Source: Pelagibacterales bacterium SAG-MED30
GTDB taxonomy: Bacteria; Pseudomonadota; Alphaproteobacteria; Pelagibacterales; Pelagibacteraceae
Assembly: GCA_014653775.1 (NCBI GenBank)
Contig: JACWEA010000001.1
Span: 62,001-126,000 of the forward strand
Length of the DNA stretch: 64,000 nt
Reading direction: 5' to 3'
A program made the position numbers and the translations under genes. Positions within the stretch are counted from its first letter, which is position 1. Each line of letters begins with the position of its first letter. Below are positions 8,647 to 17,979 of this stretch, in pieces. A model generated the notes under the pieces. It worked only from the letters and a program-made list of their open reading frames with translations. It was not told the origin of the DNA and searched no databases.

Positions 8647-9207
8647 TTAAAGTAAAGAATAAGGTTTTCTTGAAAATATTTTTTTTACCAATGGTTTAAA
8701 AAACTCTAATGAAAAAGATTTATAGTTTGGATCAAAGGAGTTTTGGTCATACTTTTCACAAAAGTCTATAGTGTCTTTATAATATTTATGATCTTTATAT
8801 TTATCTCTCTTGTTTTTATCTTCTCCTAAATGATGAGCATAGTAATACATTTGAAATTCTCCGTGTTTTTTTATTATCCAATGAGTTTTTTCTGTAACGT
8901 AAGGCTTAAGAATTGCTGCAGCATATTCTGAGTGATTCATTGGGGCCAATTCATCTCCAATATCGTGAATTAAAGCAGCTACAATCATTTCTTCACTTTC
9001 ACCATTTTCATAAGCTCTAGTTGCACTTTGAAGAGAATGTTCTAGTCTCGAAACTTGATAACCTTCTAAAGTTTCTGTGAGTCCTGACATAAATTTTAAT
9101 ATTCTTTCTGCAGTTTTACTAGCAAAGTCTTTTTCATGTTTGTCTAAAAAAAGATAATCTTCTTTAGTTCCATTTTTCATTTCTGTAAAACTAACTTTTT
9201 TCATCAT
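8647..9207 (-). CDS. HD-domain protein, diiron-oxygenase-like
   Basis: This 186-residue protein carries an HD-domain metal-site pattern: His in RLEHSLQ (about residue 57), the HD pair in ALIHDIGDELAP (81-82), His in NHSEY (92), His in KKHGEF (115) and an Asp in KYDQNSFD (about 154). The LEHSLQ..A..LIHDIGD arrangement resembles the PhnZ/TmpB phosphonate oxygenases and inositol oxygenase more than nucleotide phosphohydrolases; this is my comparison from memory. Databases often call the family phosphohydrolase. The start is adjacent to the purF stop (ATGATG). A phosphonate or purine-linked role is inference. Confidence 0.75.
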   Translation of the reverse strand: MMKKVSFTEMKNGTKEDYLFLDKHEKDFASKTAERILKFMSGLTETLEGYQVSRLEHSLQSATRAYENGESEEMIVAALIHDIGDELAPMNHSEYAAAILKPYVTEKTHWIIKKHGEFQMYYYAHHLGEDKNKRDKYKDHKYYKDTIDFCEKYDQNSFDPNYKSFSLEFFKPLVKKIFSRKPYSLL

Positions 9208-10689
9208 TTAATTGTTTGAAGCTGTGCTAAGTAAAGATAGTTGAGTGATTTTACTATCCCCGAGTTCATCGATAGGTTTAACTGGATAATCACCTGTAAA
9301 GTAATGATCTGTTAATTGAGGATAGTTTTCATTTCGTTTATCAAATCCAATTGCTCGATATATACCATCGATCGACAAAAATTTAAGAGATTTTGCCTCT
9401 ATGTATTTACAAATTTCTTCATTCGATTTATTAGCTGCTAATAACTCTTTTTTAGTTGGAGTATCGACTCCATAAAAATCTGGATATCTAATTTCTGGAC
9501 AAGCAATTTTTACATGCACTTCTTTTGCTCCTGCCTCATAAAGCATTTTTACAATTTTATAACAAGTTGTTCCTCTTACCAGAGAATCATCAATTAAGAT
9601 TATTTTTTTATTTTTGATTGTAGTTTGATTAGCATTTAATTTTAATTTAACACCAAGACTTCTAATTTTTTGACTTGGTTCAATAAAAGTTCTTCCAACA
9701 TAATGATTTCTTATTAATCCTTGTTCAAAGTTAATACCAAGGTGTTGAGCAAATCCTAAGGCAGCTGCATTACCACTGTCTGGAACTGGCACAACGATAT
9801 CTGCATCAATATCATTCTCTTTTGCAAGTTCTTTTCCTAAATTTTTTCTATGTTCGTAAGCTGTTTTTCCACTTAAGATACTATCTGGTCTTGCAAAGTA
9901 TATATACTCAAAAACGCAAGGCCTTATTTTTTTAAAAGGGAAGGGTTTAATACTTTCTAATTTATCATCCTCAATTAAAACAATTTCTCCATTTTCTACT
10001 TCCCTCACAAATTTTGCACCAATGATATCTAATGCACATGATTCTGATGCTAGAACATAACTGTTTTTTAATTTTCCAATTACTAAAGGTCTAATGCCAT
10101 ATGGGTCTCTTACACCAATTAAAGATTTTTGTGTAAGCATTACTAAGGCATAACCACCTTGGATTTGAAATATTGCATCAATAACTTTGTCGATTGTTTT
10201 TGTTCTTTTGGATTTTGCAATTAGTTGGACAATGGTTTCAGTATCTGAAGTTGTATAAAAAATTGCACCTTCCTCTACTAGTTTATTTCTTAAATAAATT
10301 GAGTTTGTTAAGTTACCGTTATGAGCAACACCAATTCCACCAGCATTTGTGTCTGCAAAAAAAGGCTGAATATTTCTTAAAGTATTGCTACCAGTTGTAC
10401 TATACCTATTATGACCAATTGCATAATTACCCTTAAGTTTTTTAAGTATTTTTTCTTTGTTAAAGTTATCACCAACTAATCCAAATCGTTTTTCTGAGTA
10501 ATAGTTTTTACCATCAAAAGTAACAATACCACAACCTTCTTGACCTCTATGTTGCAAAGCATGAAGACCTAGAGCTGTTAAAGCTGATGCATCATTAGTA
10601 TTACTAACACCAAAAATTCCACATTCTTCTTTTATTTTTGGATTAAAGCTCTTCAATTTTTTCTTTAGAATCTTTATATGTTTTTTCAT
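9208..10689 (-). CDS. purF: Amidophosphoribosyltransferase PurF
   Basis: PurF makes phosphoribosylamine from PRPP and glutamine, the first committed step of purine synthesis. The mature N-terminal nucleophile cysteine is visible in EECGIFGV after a short propeptide, with HRGQEG, GHNRYST and NGNLTN in the glutaminase domain and the PRPP site IILIDDSLVRGTT at about residue 370. The paired cysteines that bind Fe-S near the C-terminus of the Bacillus enzyme are replaced here (QLTDHYFTGDYP). The listed ATG overlaps cvpA by 47 bases; an in-frame TTG at 10656 would cut the overlap to 14 and leave an 11-residue propeptide, and may be the true start. Confidence 0.95.
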   Translation of the reverse strand: MKKHIKILKKKLKSFNPKIKEECGIFGVSNTNDASALTALGLHALQHRGQEGCGIVTFDGKNYYSEKRFGLVGDNFNKEKILKKLKGNYAIGHNRYSTTGSNTLRNIQPFFADTNAGGIGVAHNGNLTNSIYLRNKLVEEGAIFYTTSDTETIVQLIAKSKRTKTIDKVIDAIFQIQGGYALVMLTQKSLIGVRDPYGIRPLVIGKLKNSYVLASESCALDIIGAKFVREVENGEIVLIEDDKLESIKPFPFKKIRPCVFEYIYFARPDSILSGKTAYEHRKNLGKELAKENDIDADIVVPVPDSGNAAALGFAQHLGINFEQGLIRNHYVGRTFIEPSQKIRSLGVKLKLNANQTTIKNKKIILIDDSLVRGTTCYKIVKMLYEAGAKEVHVKIACPEIRYPDFYGVDTPTKKELLAANKSNEEICKYIEAKSLKFLSIDGIYRAIGFDKRNENYPQLTDHYFTGDYPVKPIDELGDSKITQLSLLSTASNN

Positions 10690-11188
10690 CTGGAAATTCT
10701 TTCAAAAGATAATTACTACCTTTTTCTAAATATGGAAAGATGTATGATTTATCCACATTTATAGGCCATTTGTCATAATTATACACTATATGAACACCTG
10801 AAAAGATACAGACAGAAATAATATAAGCTCGTAAAAATCCAAAAAAGAATCCAAACACAGTGTCTAAACTTCCTATCCCAGTATATTGTACAGCTCTACT
10901 TATTCCTTTATTTGCCATGAGAATCAAAAATATAACTACAATGAAAATTGTAACTCCAAGCCCAATATCAAGCACATATTCATTATCAATTATGTCTTGA
11001 AGGTAAGGTTTTATCTTAGGAAATATGATTAGTGTAATTATATATGCAAGCAACCATTTAGCCATAGACAATATACTTAAGACAAACCCTTTTTTATAGC
11101 ATTTGATTAAAGATAAAATGGTAAGGATTATATAAATTAAGTCGATAATAGAAGTTGCTTGATAAAAATTTACTAGCGTATTTGGCAT
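10643..11188 (-). CDS. cvpA: CvpA family membrane protein
   Basis: A 181-residue protein with about four membrane helices, matching CvpA (colicin V production protein). The family signature is seen in YTGIGSLDTVFGFFFGFLRA (about residues 100-119), with a charged C-terminal tail. The molecular role of CvpA is poorly defined; it is frequently encoded beside purF across proteobacteria, as here, where the two overlap. It sits 3 bases after the RND-type exporter gene on the same strand. Confidence 0.85.
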   Translation of the reverse strand: MPNTLVNFYQATSIIDLIYIILTILSLIKCYKKGFVLSILSMAKWLLAYIITLIIFPKIKPYLQDIIDNEYVLDIGLGVTIFIVVIFLILMANKGISRAVQYTGIGSLDTVFGFFFGFLRAYIISVCIFSGVHIVYNYDKWPINVDKSYIFPYLEKGSNYLLKEFPDEKTYKDSKEKIEEL

Positions 11189-11191
11189 CGA

Positions 11192-13579
11192 TTATTTTCC
11201 AAAAGGTTTAATCACTAATATTAAAGAAGGCAGTAGTGTTAAAACTAAGATCATAGCTAATAACATAGCAAGACCAGTGAATACTCCAAAATAAATTGTT
11301 GGAATAAATTTAGATAAAACTAAAATTGAAAAACCAAACACAATTGTAATTGAGGTGTTTAAAATAGCCACTCCAACAGTAGAATGACAAGTTTTTAGAG
11401 TTTTCTTATAGTCTTTAATAACATTAAACTCTTCTTTAAAACGGTATATATAGTGGATACTATTATCAACCGCTATTCCAATCGTAATTGCTGCAATAGT
11501 AATTGTCATCATATCTAATGGGATACCTAACATTCCTATAGTTCCTAGAATAAAGAAAGCAGCAATAAAATTTGGTACAACCCCTATTAAAGATAGTTTG
11601 ATATTTCTAAATAGAACTATAAACATAGCGAAAATACCAATTATTACCAACCCTAAAGTTAAAATTTGCGATTTGAATAAACTTTGCAATAAATTATTAA
11701 ATAAAATTAAAACACCCGCTAATTTATAACGATCTTTATCTAATCCAAATTTATTTTCTAAATCATAATTGATTTTATTAATTAAATCATTTCTTCTTAA
11801 GTCTTCTTGTGAGTCAATAATTCTTAAACTTATTCTTGCTTCATTTTCTTCAATTGAAATATATGGATCAATAATTTCTGTTTTAATATTTTCCGGAATT
11901 TTGGTATATAAAACTCCCATTTCTAAAGTACCAAGAGGCTTATTATTATTTAGTTGGGTTGCAACATCTATAACAGAAGAAAAAGACAGTACTTTTCCAA
12001 TCTGAGGAAGACTATCTAAGTAGTTATGGATACTAGTGATTGTATCTATTTTATCTTTTGTAAACCAATATTTTTCTTCGTCTTGTTCTTCATCTTCATC
12101 CCAATTATCAAATTCATCATCTTCTTCTATCTTTTCTTTTTTTGATTCAGGAAATTTTAAAATAACTTCAAGTGGAGTTGTCCCTCCTAGATTTTCATCA
12201 ATAAGCTTCATTCCTTTATAAATTTCAGTTTTTTTACTGAAATAATTTATAAAACTATTCTCAACTTCTAATTTGCTGATACCAAATATACTTAATCCAA
12301 TCACAATAATTGTAACTATAAAAATTGGTTTTTGTTGATTTAATGAAAGATTCTCTAAAAAAGAAGTGACTCTAGAACTTTCTTCTTTTTTTATTGATAT
12401 ATTATTTGTAGGAGTGAAGTTTAGTAAAGTAGGAAGAAGTGTAAATGTTATTATAAAAGATGTTATTAATCCAAGTGTCATCATCCAACCGAAATCAATG
12501 ATAGGTTTAATCTCACTAAATATTAAAGATAAAAAAGCAATTATAGTTGTTAAAACTGCATAAAGAATTGGCCAAAACATTTTGTTAGTTGTTAAGATTA
12601 AAATTTCAGTAACATTTTTGACAGGATAAGATTTTTTTAATTGTAAAAATCTTGTGCTCATATGGATATTCATTGCCATAGTTAAAATTAACATCAAAGC
12701 TATAAAGTTAGAGGAAATTACAGTTACTTTCCATCCCAGTATGCCAAGTAAACCCATCATAATAATAACTGAAAAGAAACAACTACTTATTGGAACAACT
12801 ATCCAAACTAATTTTCTGAATACGAACCAAAGTGTAATAATAATAAATAATAAAACCCCTATGCCAAAAACTATTATGTCACTTTTTATAAAAGTCATCA
12901 TATCGTCTGCAATCATAGGAATTCCACCTAAGTAAATCTTTCCAATATCCTCATAACTTTTTATCACATCTCTAATTTCTTTAATATTTGTATGATTTTG
13001 TTTTTTAATTTGATCTCGATATTGATCTATTTCTTCTCTTGATTTATTTTCTATATTTTCAAGAGGCTTGACGGGCTTAATATTAACTATTATTCCACTA
13101 GTTTTACCATCTTTACTAATAACAAAATTTCTAAAAACAGGGCTATTTAAAATTTCTTTAAAGCCTCTATCTCGATCTACATCTTCATCTTTAAGTGTTT
13201 TGAATCCCTCTAATCTCTCTTGAAGAGAAGCATCAGAATTATTAAGAAGAGGTATATCCAAAAGAGTTATAACACTATAAACCCAATCTAAACTTTGTAT
13301 TTTATATTTTAGACTTAAAAGATTGTTAATAGATGCATCAGTATTCATCCCCTGAATAGGAGTGTAAGTTAATACTAAAAATTCTTTTGATCCATACCGG
13401 TCTGTGATTTCTTTTAAATATTTAAGATCTGGATCTCCTTCGATTAATAATGTTTCTGATGATGCATCTAATCTAAAATCTTTAGAAAAATATCCAAAAC
13501 TAAGTAGCACAATTAACAATATTGAAAAAATAGATTTTGGATTTTTTAAAACTATATTTCGATAGATTTGAGCGAACAT
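11192..13579 (-). CDS. RND-superfamily (MMPL-type) exporter
   Basis: A 795-residue membrane protein with the duplicated layout of RND permeases: one N-terminal helix, a periplasmic domain, a five-helix sterol-sensing-like block (about residues 230-385), a second N-helix near 415, a second large loop, and a final helix block (about 630-790). It resembles the COG1033 predicted exporters, which include lipid and hopanoid transporters. The second periplasmic loop holds an Asp/Glu-rich insert (EEDDEFDNWDEDEEQDEEKY), unusual in this Lys-rich proteome. No membrane-fusion or outer-membrane partner is adjacent. Substrate unknown. Confidence 0.8.
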   Translation of the reverse strand: MFAQIYRNIVLKNPKSIFSILLIVLLSFGYFSKDFRLDASSETLLIEGDPDLKYLKEITDRYGSKEFLVLTYTPIQGMNTDASINNLLSLKYKIQSLDWVYSVITLLDIPLLNNSDASLQERLEGFKTLKDEDVDRDRGFKEILNSPVFRNFVISKDGKTSGIIVNIKPVKPLENIENKSREEIDQYRDQIKKQNHTNIKEIRDVIKSYEDIGKIYLGGIPMIADDMMTFIKSDIIVFGIGVLLFIIITLWFVFRKLVWIVVPISSCFFSVIIMMGLLGILGWKVTVISSNFIALMLILTMAMNIHMSTRFLQLKKSYPVKNVTEILILTTNKMFWPILYAVLTTIIAFLSLIFSEIKPIIDFGWMMTLGLITSFIITFTLLPTLLNFTPTNNISIKKEESSRVTSFLENLSLNQQKPIFIVTIIVIGLSIFGISKLEVENSFINYFSKKTEIYKGMKLIDENLGGTTPLEVILKFPESKKEKIEEDDEFDNWDEDEEQDEEKYWFTKDKIDTITSIHNYLDSLPQIGKVLSFSSVIDVATQLNNNKPLGTLEMGVLYTKIPENIKTEIIDPYISIEENEARISLRIIDSQEDLRRNDLINKINYDLENKFGLDKDRYKLAGVLILFNNLLQSLFKSQILTLGLVIIGIFAMFIVLFRNIKLSLIGVVPNFIAAFFILGTIGMLGIPLDMMTITIAAITIGIAVDNSIHYIYRFKEEFNVIKDYKKTLKTCHSTVGVAILNTSITIVFGFSILVLSKFIPTIYFGVFTGLAMLLAMILVLTLLPSLILVIKPFGK

Positions 13580-13599
13580 ATGCTCTTTTATATTTGAAT

Positions 13600-15018
13600 T
13601 TAATTAATTTGAGTATCTTTAAATTTAGTAAATCTTTCCTCAAATTCTAGAGTTACTTTACCAATTGGGCCATGGCGTTGTTTTCCAATTATAATTTCTG
13701 CAATATGAGCAACTTCGTTCATTTTAGCTTGCCATTCTGCATGTTCTACAGTCGCTTCTCTAGGCTCTTTTCTTTGTAAATAGTATCCTTCTCTGTAAAC
13801 GAACATTACAACATCTGCATCTTGTTCTATTGATCCTGATTCTCTTAAATCTGCTAATTGAGGTTTATGGTCATCTCTTTGCTCAACTTGTCTTGATAGC
13901 TGAGATAATGCTACTACCGGAACTGCAAGTTCTTTTGCTATTGCTTTTAGGCCTTGCGTAATTTGAGAAATTTCTTGAACTCTCCCATCTTTGTTAGATG
14001 TCACTCCTCTCATTAATTGAATGTAATCAACAACTATCATTTCAAGACCATGTAGTCTTTTAATTCTTCTAGCTCTATTACTAACTGCAGCAATACTAAT
14101 TGCAGGAGTTTCATCAATGAACAATGGAAGTTCAGAAATATTTTTCGATGTTTCTAAAAACTGATCAAACTGTTCATCTGATATTCTTCCTCTTCTAATA
14201 TCATTTGAACCGATTCTTGCTTGTTCTGATAATATTCTTGTTGATAACTGTTCTGATGACATTTCCAATGAAAAAAAAGCAACAGATGATTTAATACCTG
14301 AATCTTGAATATGTTTTGCTGCATTGAAAGCAATATTTGTAGCCAAGGATGTTTTACCCATTGAAGGACGACCTGCGATAATAATCAAATCTGATTGATG
14401 AAATCCTCCTAGTTTATCGTCAAGATCTCTAAGTCCTGTTGGAACCCCGACAATACCACCTTCATTTTTATATGCAGCAGATGCCATTTCGATAGTTTGC
14501 TTCATAGCATCATCAAATTTTATTAATGAAGAATTAAAGGATCCTTTTTCAGCTAGATCAAATAATAATCTTTCAGAATTTTCTATAATATTTTGACCAT
14601 TAGAGTCTAAATCATTTATTTTAGCATTATCGATTGTTTGTTCCGAAATTTTAATCAACTCACGTCTTACGAACATATCATAAATAATTTTTGAATATTC
14701 AATTGCTTGTCTGGAAGAAGTAGAAAATTTTGTGATTTTAACAAGATATTCTGGAACGTTTAAATCGTCTTTTTCATCTTCAAAATAATTTTTTAACGTA
14801 ATAGGATTTGCAAGCATTCCTTTATAAATTAAACTTTCAACTGCATTATAAATTTTTTGATGCATAGGATCATAAAAATTGACATGGGAAATGATTGTAC
14901 TAATTTCATCAAAAATTTCATTAGTAACTAGTATTGAACCTATTACAGATTTTTCAGCTTCAATATTATTTGGAAGTTCTTTAAACTTATCTTTGATGAT
15001 ATTGAGATTATTTTCCAT
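13600..15018 (-). CDS. dnaB: Replicative DNA helicase DnaB
   Basis: DnaB is the hexameric replication-fork helicase. The N-terminal domain (NIEAEKSVIGSIL) is followed by a RecA-like ATPase with Walker A IAGRPSMGKTSLA near residue 212, the Walker B segment MIVVDYIQLM near residue 328, and the DLRESGSIEQDADVV motif near residue 388. Length of 472 aa is normal and there is no intein. It follows rplI by 68 bases in the rpsF-rpsR-rplI-dnaB order common in bacteria. Confidence 0.97.
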   Translation of the reverse strand: MENNLNIIKDKFKELPNNIEAEKSVIGSILVTNEIFDEISTIISHVNFYDPMHQKIYNAVESLIYKGMLANPITLKNYFEDEKDDLNVPEYLVKITKFSTSSRQAIEYSKIIYDMFVRRELIKISEQTIDNAKINDLDSNGQNIIENSERLLFDLAEKGSFNSSLIKFDDAMKQTIEMASAAYKNEGGIVGVPTGLRDLDDKLGGFHQSDLIIIAGRPSMGKTSLATNIAFNAAKHIQDSGIKSSVAFFSLEMSSEQLSTRILSEQARIGSNDIRRGRISDEQFDQFLETSKNISELPLFIDETPAISIAAVSNRARRIKRLHGLEMIVVDYIQLMRGVTSNKDGRVQEISQITQGLKAIAKELAVPVVALSQLSRQVEQRDDHKPQLADLRESGSIEQDADVVMFVYREGYYLQRKEPREATVEHAEWQAKMNEVAHIAEIIIGKQRHGPIGKVTLEFEERFTKFKDTQIN

Positions 15019-15086
15019 AAAAAATAATCTACATGAAAATTATTTTTTAGAAATTTAAAAAAAATCTTGTGGATGAAATTGTATAA

Positions 15087-15545
15087 TTATTGAATTGTTT
15101 CTGCAGATTGAACATCAATTGTAATTTCTGCATCAACTTCAGAGTGTAAAGAAATTTTTACTTTAAATTTTCCTAGTATTTTTATTTCTTGAACTGGTTG
15201 TATCATTGAAGGTTTAATTTCAATCTTATCAGTTTCTTCAATTAGTTTTGAAATTTCTGTTGGTTTAACAGACCCATATAACTCATTAGTTTCTGTGCTC
15301 AATTTTTTAACTATATATATTTTTTTATTAATTTTTTCTGAGACTTTTTTTGCTTCTTGTTTTTTTTCATTATCTTTCTTTGAAAGCTCAATCTTAATTT
15401 TTTCTACTTCTTTTATATTTTCTTTTGAAGCATATAGTGCTTTTTTATTTGCAATTAAAAAATTTCTAGCAAACCCTCTTTTAACATCAATCACTTCTCC
15501 TATTGACCCAATCCTTTTGATATTTTCTAATAAAATAACTTTCAT
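15087..15545 (-). CDS. rplI: 50S ribosomal protein L9
   Basis: L9 binds 23S rRNA with its N-terminal domain and reaches out across the ribosome by a long helix. The start MKVILLENIKRIGSIGEVIDVK followed by GFARNFLI is diagnostic. The Lys/Glu-rich connecting helix spans about residues 40-75 and the C-terminal domain follows; 152 aa is normal. It begins one base before the rpsR stop region on the same strand, in a three-gene ribosomal protein run. Confidence 0.97.
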   Translation of the reverse strand: MKVILLENIKRIGSIGEVIDVKRGFARNFLIANKKALYASKENIKEVEKIKIELSKKDNEKKQEAKKVSEKINKKIYIVKKLSTETNELYGSVKPTEISKLIEETDKIEIKPSMIQPVQEIKILGKFKVKISLHSEVDAEITIDVQSAETIQ

Positions 15546-15546
15546 T

Positions 15547-15819
15547 TTATAATAACGCTAAACTTCGAGCTCTTTTAATTGATAAAGATAATTCTCTCTG
15601 TTTTTTTTGACTTACATTTGTAATTCTTGAAGGTAAAATTTTACCGTTTTCTGAAACATATCTTTTAAGGAGTTTGATATTTTTATAATCAACTTTTGGA
15701 GCACCTTTAATTGATAGAGGGCAGCTTTTTTTAAAATTGTATTTATTTGGCTGAAAGATACTTAATTTTGCAAAGTTACTTTGTTTATTTTTTTTATTTC
15801 CACCTTGTCTTTTTGCCAT
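15547..15819 (-). CDS. rpsR: 30S ribosomal protein S18
   Basis: A 90-residue basic protein of the small ribosomal subunit that pairs with S6 on the platform. The signature [20 protein letters not shown] followed by [22 protein letters not shown] is diagnostic of S18. The N-terminus is slightly extended and Lys/Asn-rich. The spacing to rpsF is 2 bases and to rplI is 1 base, so the three are one transcription and translation unit. Confidence 0.97.
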   Translation of the reverse strand: MAKRQGGNKKNKQSNFAKLSIFQPNKYNFKKSCPLSIKGAPKVDYKNIKLLKRYVSENGKILPSRITNVSQKKQRELSLSIKRARSLALL

Positions 15820-15821
15820 AA

Positions 15822-16184
15822 TTAATTTTTAGTTGTTTCCTTTTTTTCTATCTTTTCACTCTCTTCTTTTTTTTGAAAGTAATTTGTATTTAAATCAAAA
15901 TCTTTAACTTTCACAGTTAAGTATCTCAATAATTTTTTATCTATTGCTTCATTTCTTTCTAGTTCTTCAATTACTTTACCTTTTCCTTTAATTTTAAAAT
16001 GAATGTAGCTACCTTTTTTATTTTTTTTAATTAAGTATGTTAAATTTAAAAGTCCCCAATTTTCGGTTTTAATTATTTCACCAGAGTTTTTCTCAACAAT
16101 TTTAGAATATTTTTCTGTTAGTTGTTTAAGCTCGCTTGGAGAGGCGTCTTGTCTGGCAATAATTGTATGTTCGTATAAATTCAT
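15822..16184 (-). CDS. rpsF: 30S ribosomal protein S6
   Basis: S6 is a 120-residue small-subunit protein; the start [18 protein letters not shown], the central [22 protein letters not shown] and the [17 protein letters not shown] segment are typical. The acidic-basic C-terminal tail ([12 protein letters not shown]) is a usual S6 feature. It is the first gene of the rpsF-rpsR-rplI run, divergent from fabD with 86 bases between the start codons; a candidate promoter is visible there. Confidence 0.97.
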   Translation of the reverse strand: MNLYEHTIIARQDASPSELKQLTEKYSKIVEKNSGEIIKTENWGLLNLTYLIKKNKKGSYIHFKIKGKGKVIEELERNEAIDKKLLRYLTVKVKDFDLNTNYFQKKEESEKIEKKETTKN

Positions 16185-16216
16185 TTAAATTGTTTAATAA
16201 AACGAGAGGATATACT

Positions 16217-16244
16217 ATTATAAGTATTTAATTACAACAGTAAA
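16217..16244 (-). promoter_or_regulatory. Candidate promoter of the rpsF-rpsR-rplI run
   Basis: Read on the minus strand, TTTACT and a perfect TATAAT are separated by 16 bases, about 33 bases upstream of the rpsF start codon. The -10 box lies within a dyad, ATACT-TATAAT-AGTAT. No S6:S18-binding leader structure is apparent in the short 5' untranslated region. AT-rich background makes chance matches likely, so confidence is moderate. Confidence 0.5.
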
Positions 16245-16270
16245 AAGGACAATAATTAAATATTTTTAAT

Positions 16271-17203
16271 ATGTTTTCAGTAATTTTTCCAGGTCAAGGA
16301 TCTCAGTTAGTAGCAATGGGAAAAGAGTTTTATGACAAGTATGATTTAGTAAAAAATCTTTTTAATGAAGCAGATGAAGCTTTAGAGAAACCAATTTCAA
16401 AGATTATTTTACAGGGTCCAAAAGAGGAACTTGATCTAACAATTAATACGCAGCCAGCAATTTTTTTAATAAGCTATTCAATTTTTCAAGTAGTTAAAAT
16501 AAAATTCAACATTGATCTTCATAAAGCAAAATATTTTGCTGGACATTCATTAGGAGAATATTCAGCAATAGCTTGTGCAAATTATTTGGATTTCAAAGAA
16601 ACAATTCAAGTTCTTAAAAAAAGAGGAGACGCTATGCAAAATTCCGTACCAAACGGTGAAGGTGGAATGTTAGCTGTCTTGGGTACAACAGTTGAAAATA
16701 TAGAAAAAATTTTAGATGATAATAAGAACGATTTTTTAGCAGAAATAGCAAATGATAATTCAGAAGGGCAAATTGTATTAAGTGGTAAAACTCAAGATTT
16801 ACAAAAATTAAGCCATGTCTTTAAAGAAAATAAAATTAAAAATATAAAACTTCCTGTCAGTGCACCTTTCCATAGCAGTTTAATGAAAAAAGCTACTGAA
16901 ATTATGACTAAAGAATTACAAAAACTAAATTTTAAAAATGGAAATAATGTTTTGATATCAAATATCACAGCTGATGAAGTTTTTAATGCAAGTGAAATAA
17001 AAGATTTGTTAACAAAACAAATTGAAAATAGAGTACGATGGAGGGAAAGCATTATAAATATGATTAATAAAGGAGTTAATGAGTTTATTGAAATTGGACC
17101 AGGAAAAATTTTATCAGGGTTAGTTAAAAGAATTAATAAAGAAGTTGTTGTAAATTCTATTAATAATGAAGAAGATATAAAAAAAATATTAAAATATGAA
17201 TGA
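16271..17203 (+). CDS. fabD: Malonyl-CoA:ACP transacylase
   Basis: FabD loads malonyl groups onto acyl carrier protein for fatty acid synthesis. The N-terminal FPGQGSQ, the active-site GHSLGEYSA around Ser near residue 95, and the histidine region PFHSSLM near residue 200 are all present. Length of 310 aa is normal. It is the first of four plus-strand genes (fabD-fabG-acpP-gmk); its stop overlaps the fabG start by 8 bases. Confidence 0.95.
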   Translation: MFSVIFPGQGSQLVAMGKEFYDKYDLVKNLFNEADEALEKPISKIILQGPKEELDLTINTQPAIFLISYSIFQVVKIKFNIDLHKAKYFAGHSLGEYSAIACANYLDFKETIQVLKKRGDAMQNSVPNGEGGMLAVLGTTVENIEKILDDNKNDFLAEIANDNSEGQIVLSGKTQDLQKLSHVFKENKIKNIKLPVSAPFHSSLMKKATEIMTKELQKLNFKNGNNVLISNITADEVFNASEIKDLLTKQIENRVRWRESIINMINKGVNEFIEIGPGKILSGLVKRINKEVVVNSINNEEDIKKILKYE

Positions 17204-17930
17204 TTTAAAAGAAAAAAATATAATTGTAACAGGAGCGTCTGGTGGAATCGGAAATTCAATAATTGAAAAATTTTATGAATGTGGAGCTAATATTTTAGCT
17301 TCAGGAACTAAAGTAGAAAAACTTGATCTGTTAAAAAAAAAATTTAACAATATTAAAATTTTAAAGTTTGATATTTCTCAAAGTGAAAAAATAGAAGAGT
17401 TTATAGAGAGCGCCTCTAATGAATTAGGAGGTTTAGACTGTATTGTAAATAATGCAGGAATTACTCAAGATAATTTAGCTATTAGAATGAGTCTTGAAGA
17501 ATGGAAAAATGTAATAAATATAAATTTAACATCAACCTTTTTATTAAGTAAATTTGCAATTAAAAAAATGCTTAAAAATAAAAAAGGAAAAATTGTAAAC
17601 ATTACATCTATTGTTGGGCATACAGGTAATTTAGGACAAGTAAATTATTCTGCATCAAAAGCAGGAATTGTTGCAATGTCCAAGAGTCTTGCAATCGAAT
17701 ATTCAAAAAAGAATATTAATGTTAATTGTATTTCACCAGGATTTATCAAGACTGCTATGACAGATAAAATAGATGAAAAATTTAAAGAAGTTATTATCTC
17801 AAAAATACCTTCAGGAAGACTAGGGACTCCAGAAGATATTGCAAATGCAGTTCTTTTTTTAGCTTCAACTAAATCTGACTATATAAATGGTGAGACTTTA
17901 CATGTTAATGGAGGCATGTATATGGCTTGA
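17196..17930 (+). CDS. fabG: 3-oxoacyl-ACP reductase
   Basis: FabG reduces 3-oxoacyl-ACP with NADPH. It is a short-chain dehydrogenase: cofactor motif TGASGGIG (about residues 12-19), NNAGITQD near residue 86, catalytic Ser in NITSIVG near residue 136 and the YSASKAG Tyr-Lys pair near residue 149. The 244-aa length is standard. It overlaps fabD and precedes acpP by 49 bases, where a separate promoter for acpP can be proposed. Confidence 0.95.
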   Translation: MNDLKEKNIIVTGASGGIGNSIIEKFYECGANILASGTKVEKLDLLKKKFNNIKILKFDISQSEKIEEFIESASNELGGLDCIVNNAGITQDNLAIRMSLEEWKNVININLTSTFLLSKFAIKKMLKNKKGKIVNITSIVGHTGNLGQVNYSASKAGIVAMSKSLAIEYSKKNINVNCISPGFIKTAMTDKIDEKFKEVIISKIPSGRLGTPEDIANAVLFLASTKSDYINGETLHVNGGMYMA

Positions 17931-17954
17931 CAATCAAAGTAATTAAACTATTAA
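17927..17954 (+). promoter_or_regulatory. Candidate promoter of acpP
   Basis: A perfect TTGACA overlaps the fabG stop codon (gctTGACA) and is followed after 16 bases by TATTAA, about 25 bases before the acpP start. An internal promoter here would uncouple the highly needed acyl carrier protein from the fab enzymes. The acpP start is preceded by a Shine-Dalgarno-like AAAGGA. Confidence 0.45.
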
Positions 17955-17979
17955 CGATTTTATAACAAAAAGGATCAAT

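Noticed and set aside
12654-12935. Plus-strand ORFs inside the RND exporter gene (also 11769-12005, 12036-12221, 12366-12563)
   Set aside because: Shadows of the real minus-strand gene; no recognisable motifs or start signals.
16185-16270. S6:S18-binding leader RNA upstream of rpsF
   Set aside because: The predicted leader is about 30 bases and has no visible CCG-containing hairpin.
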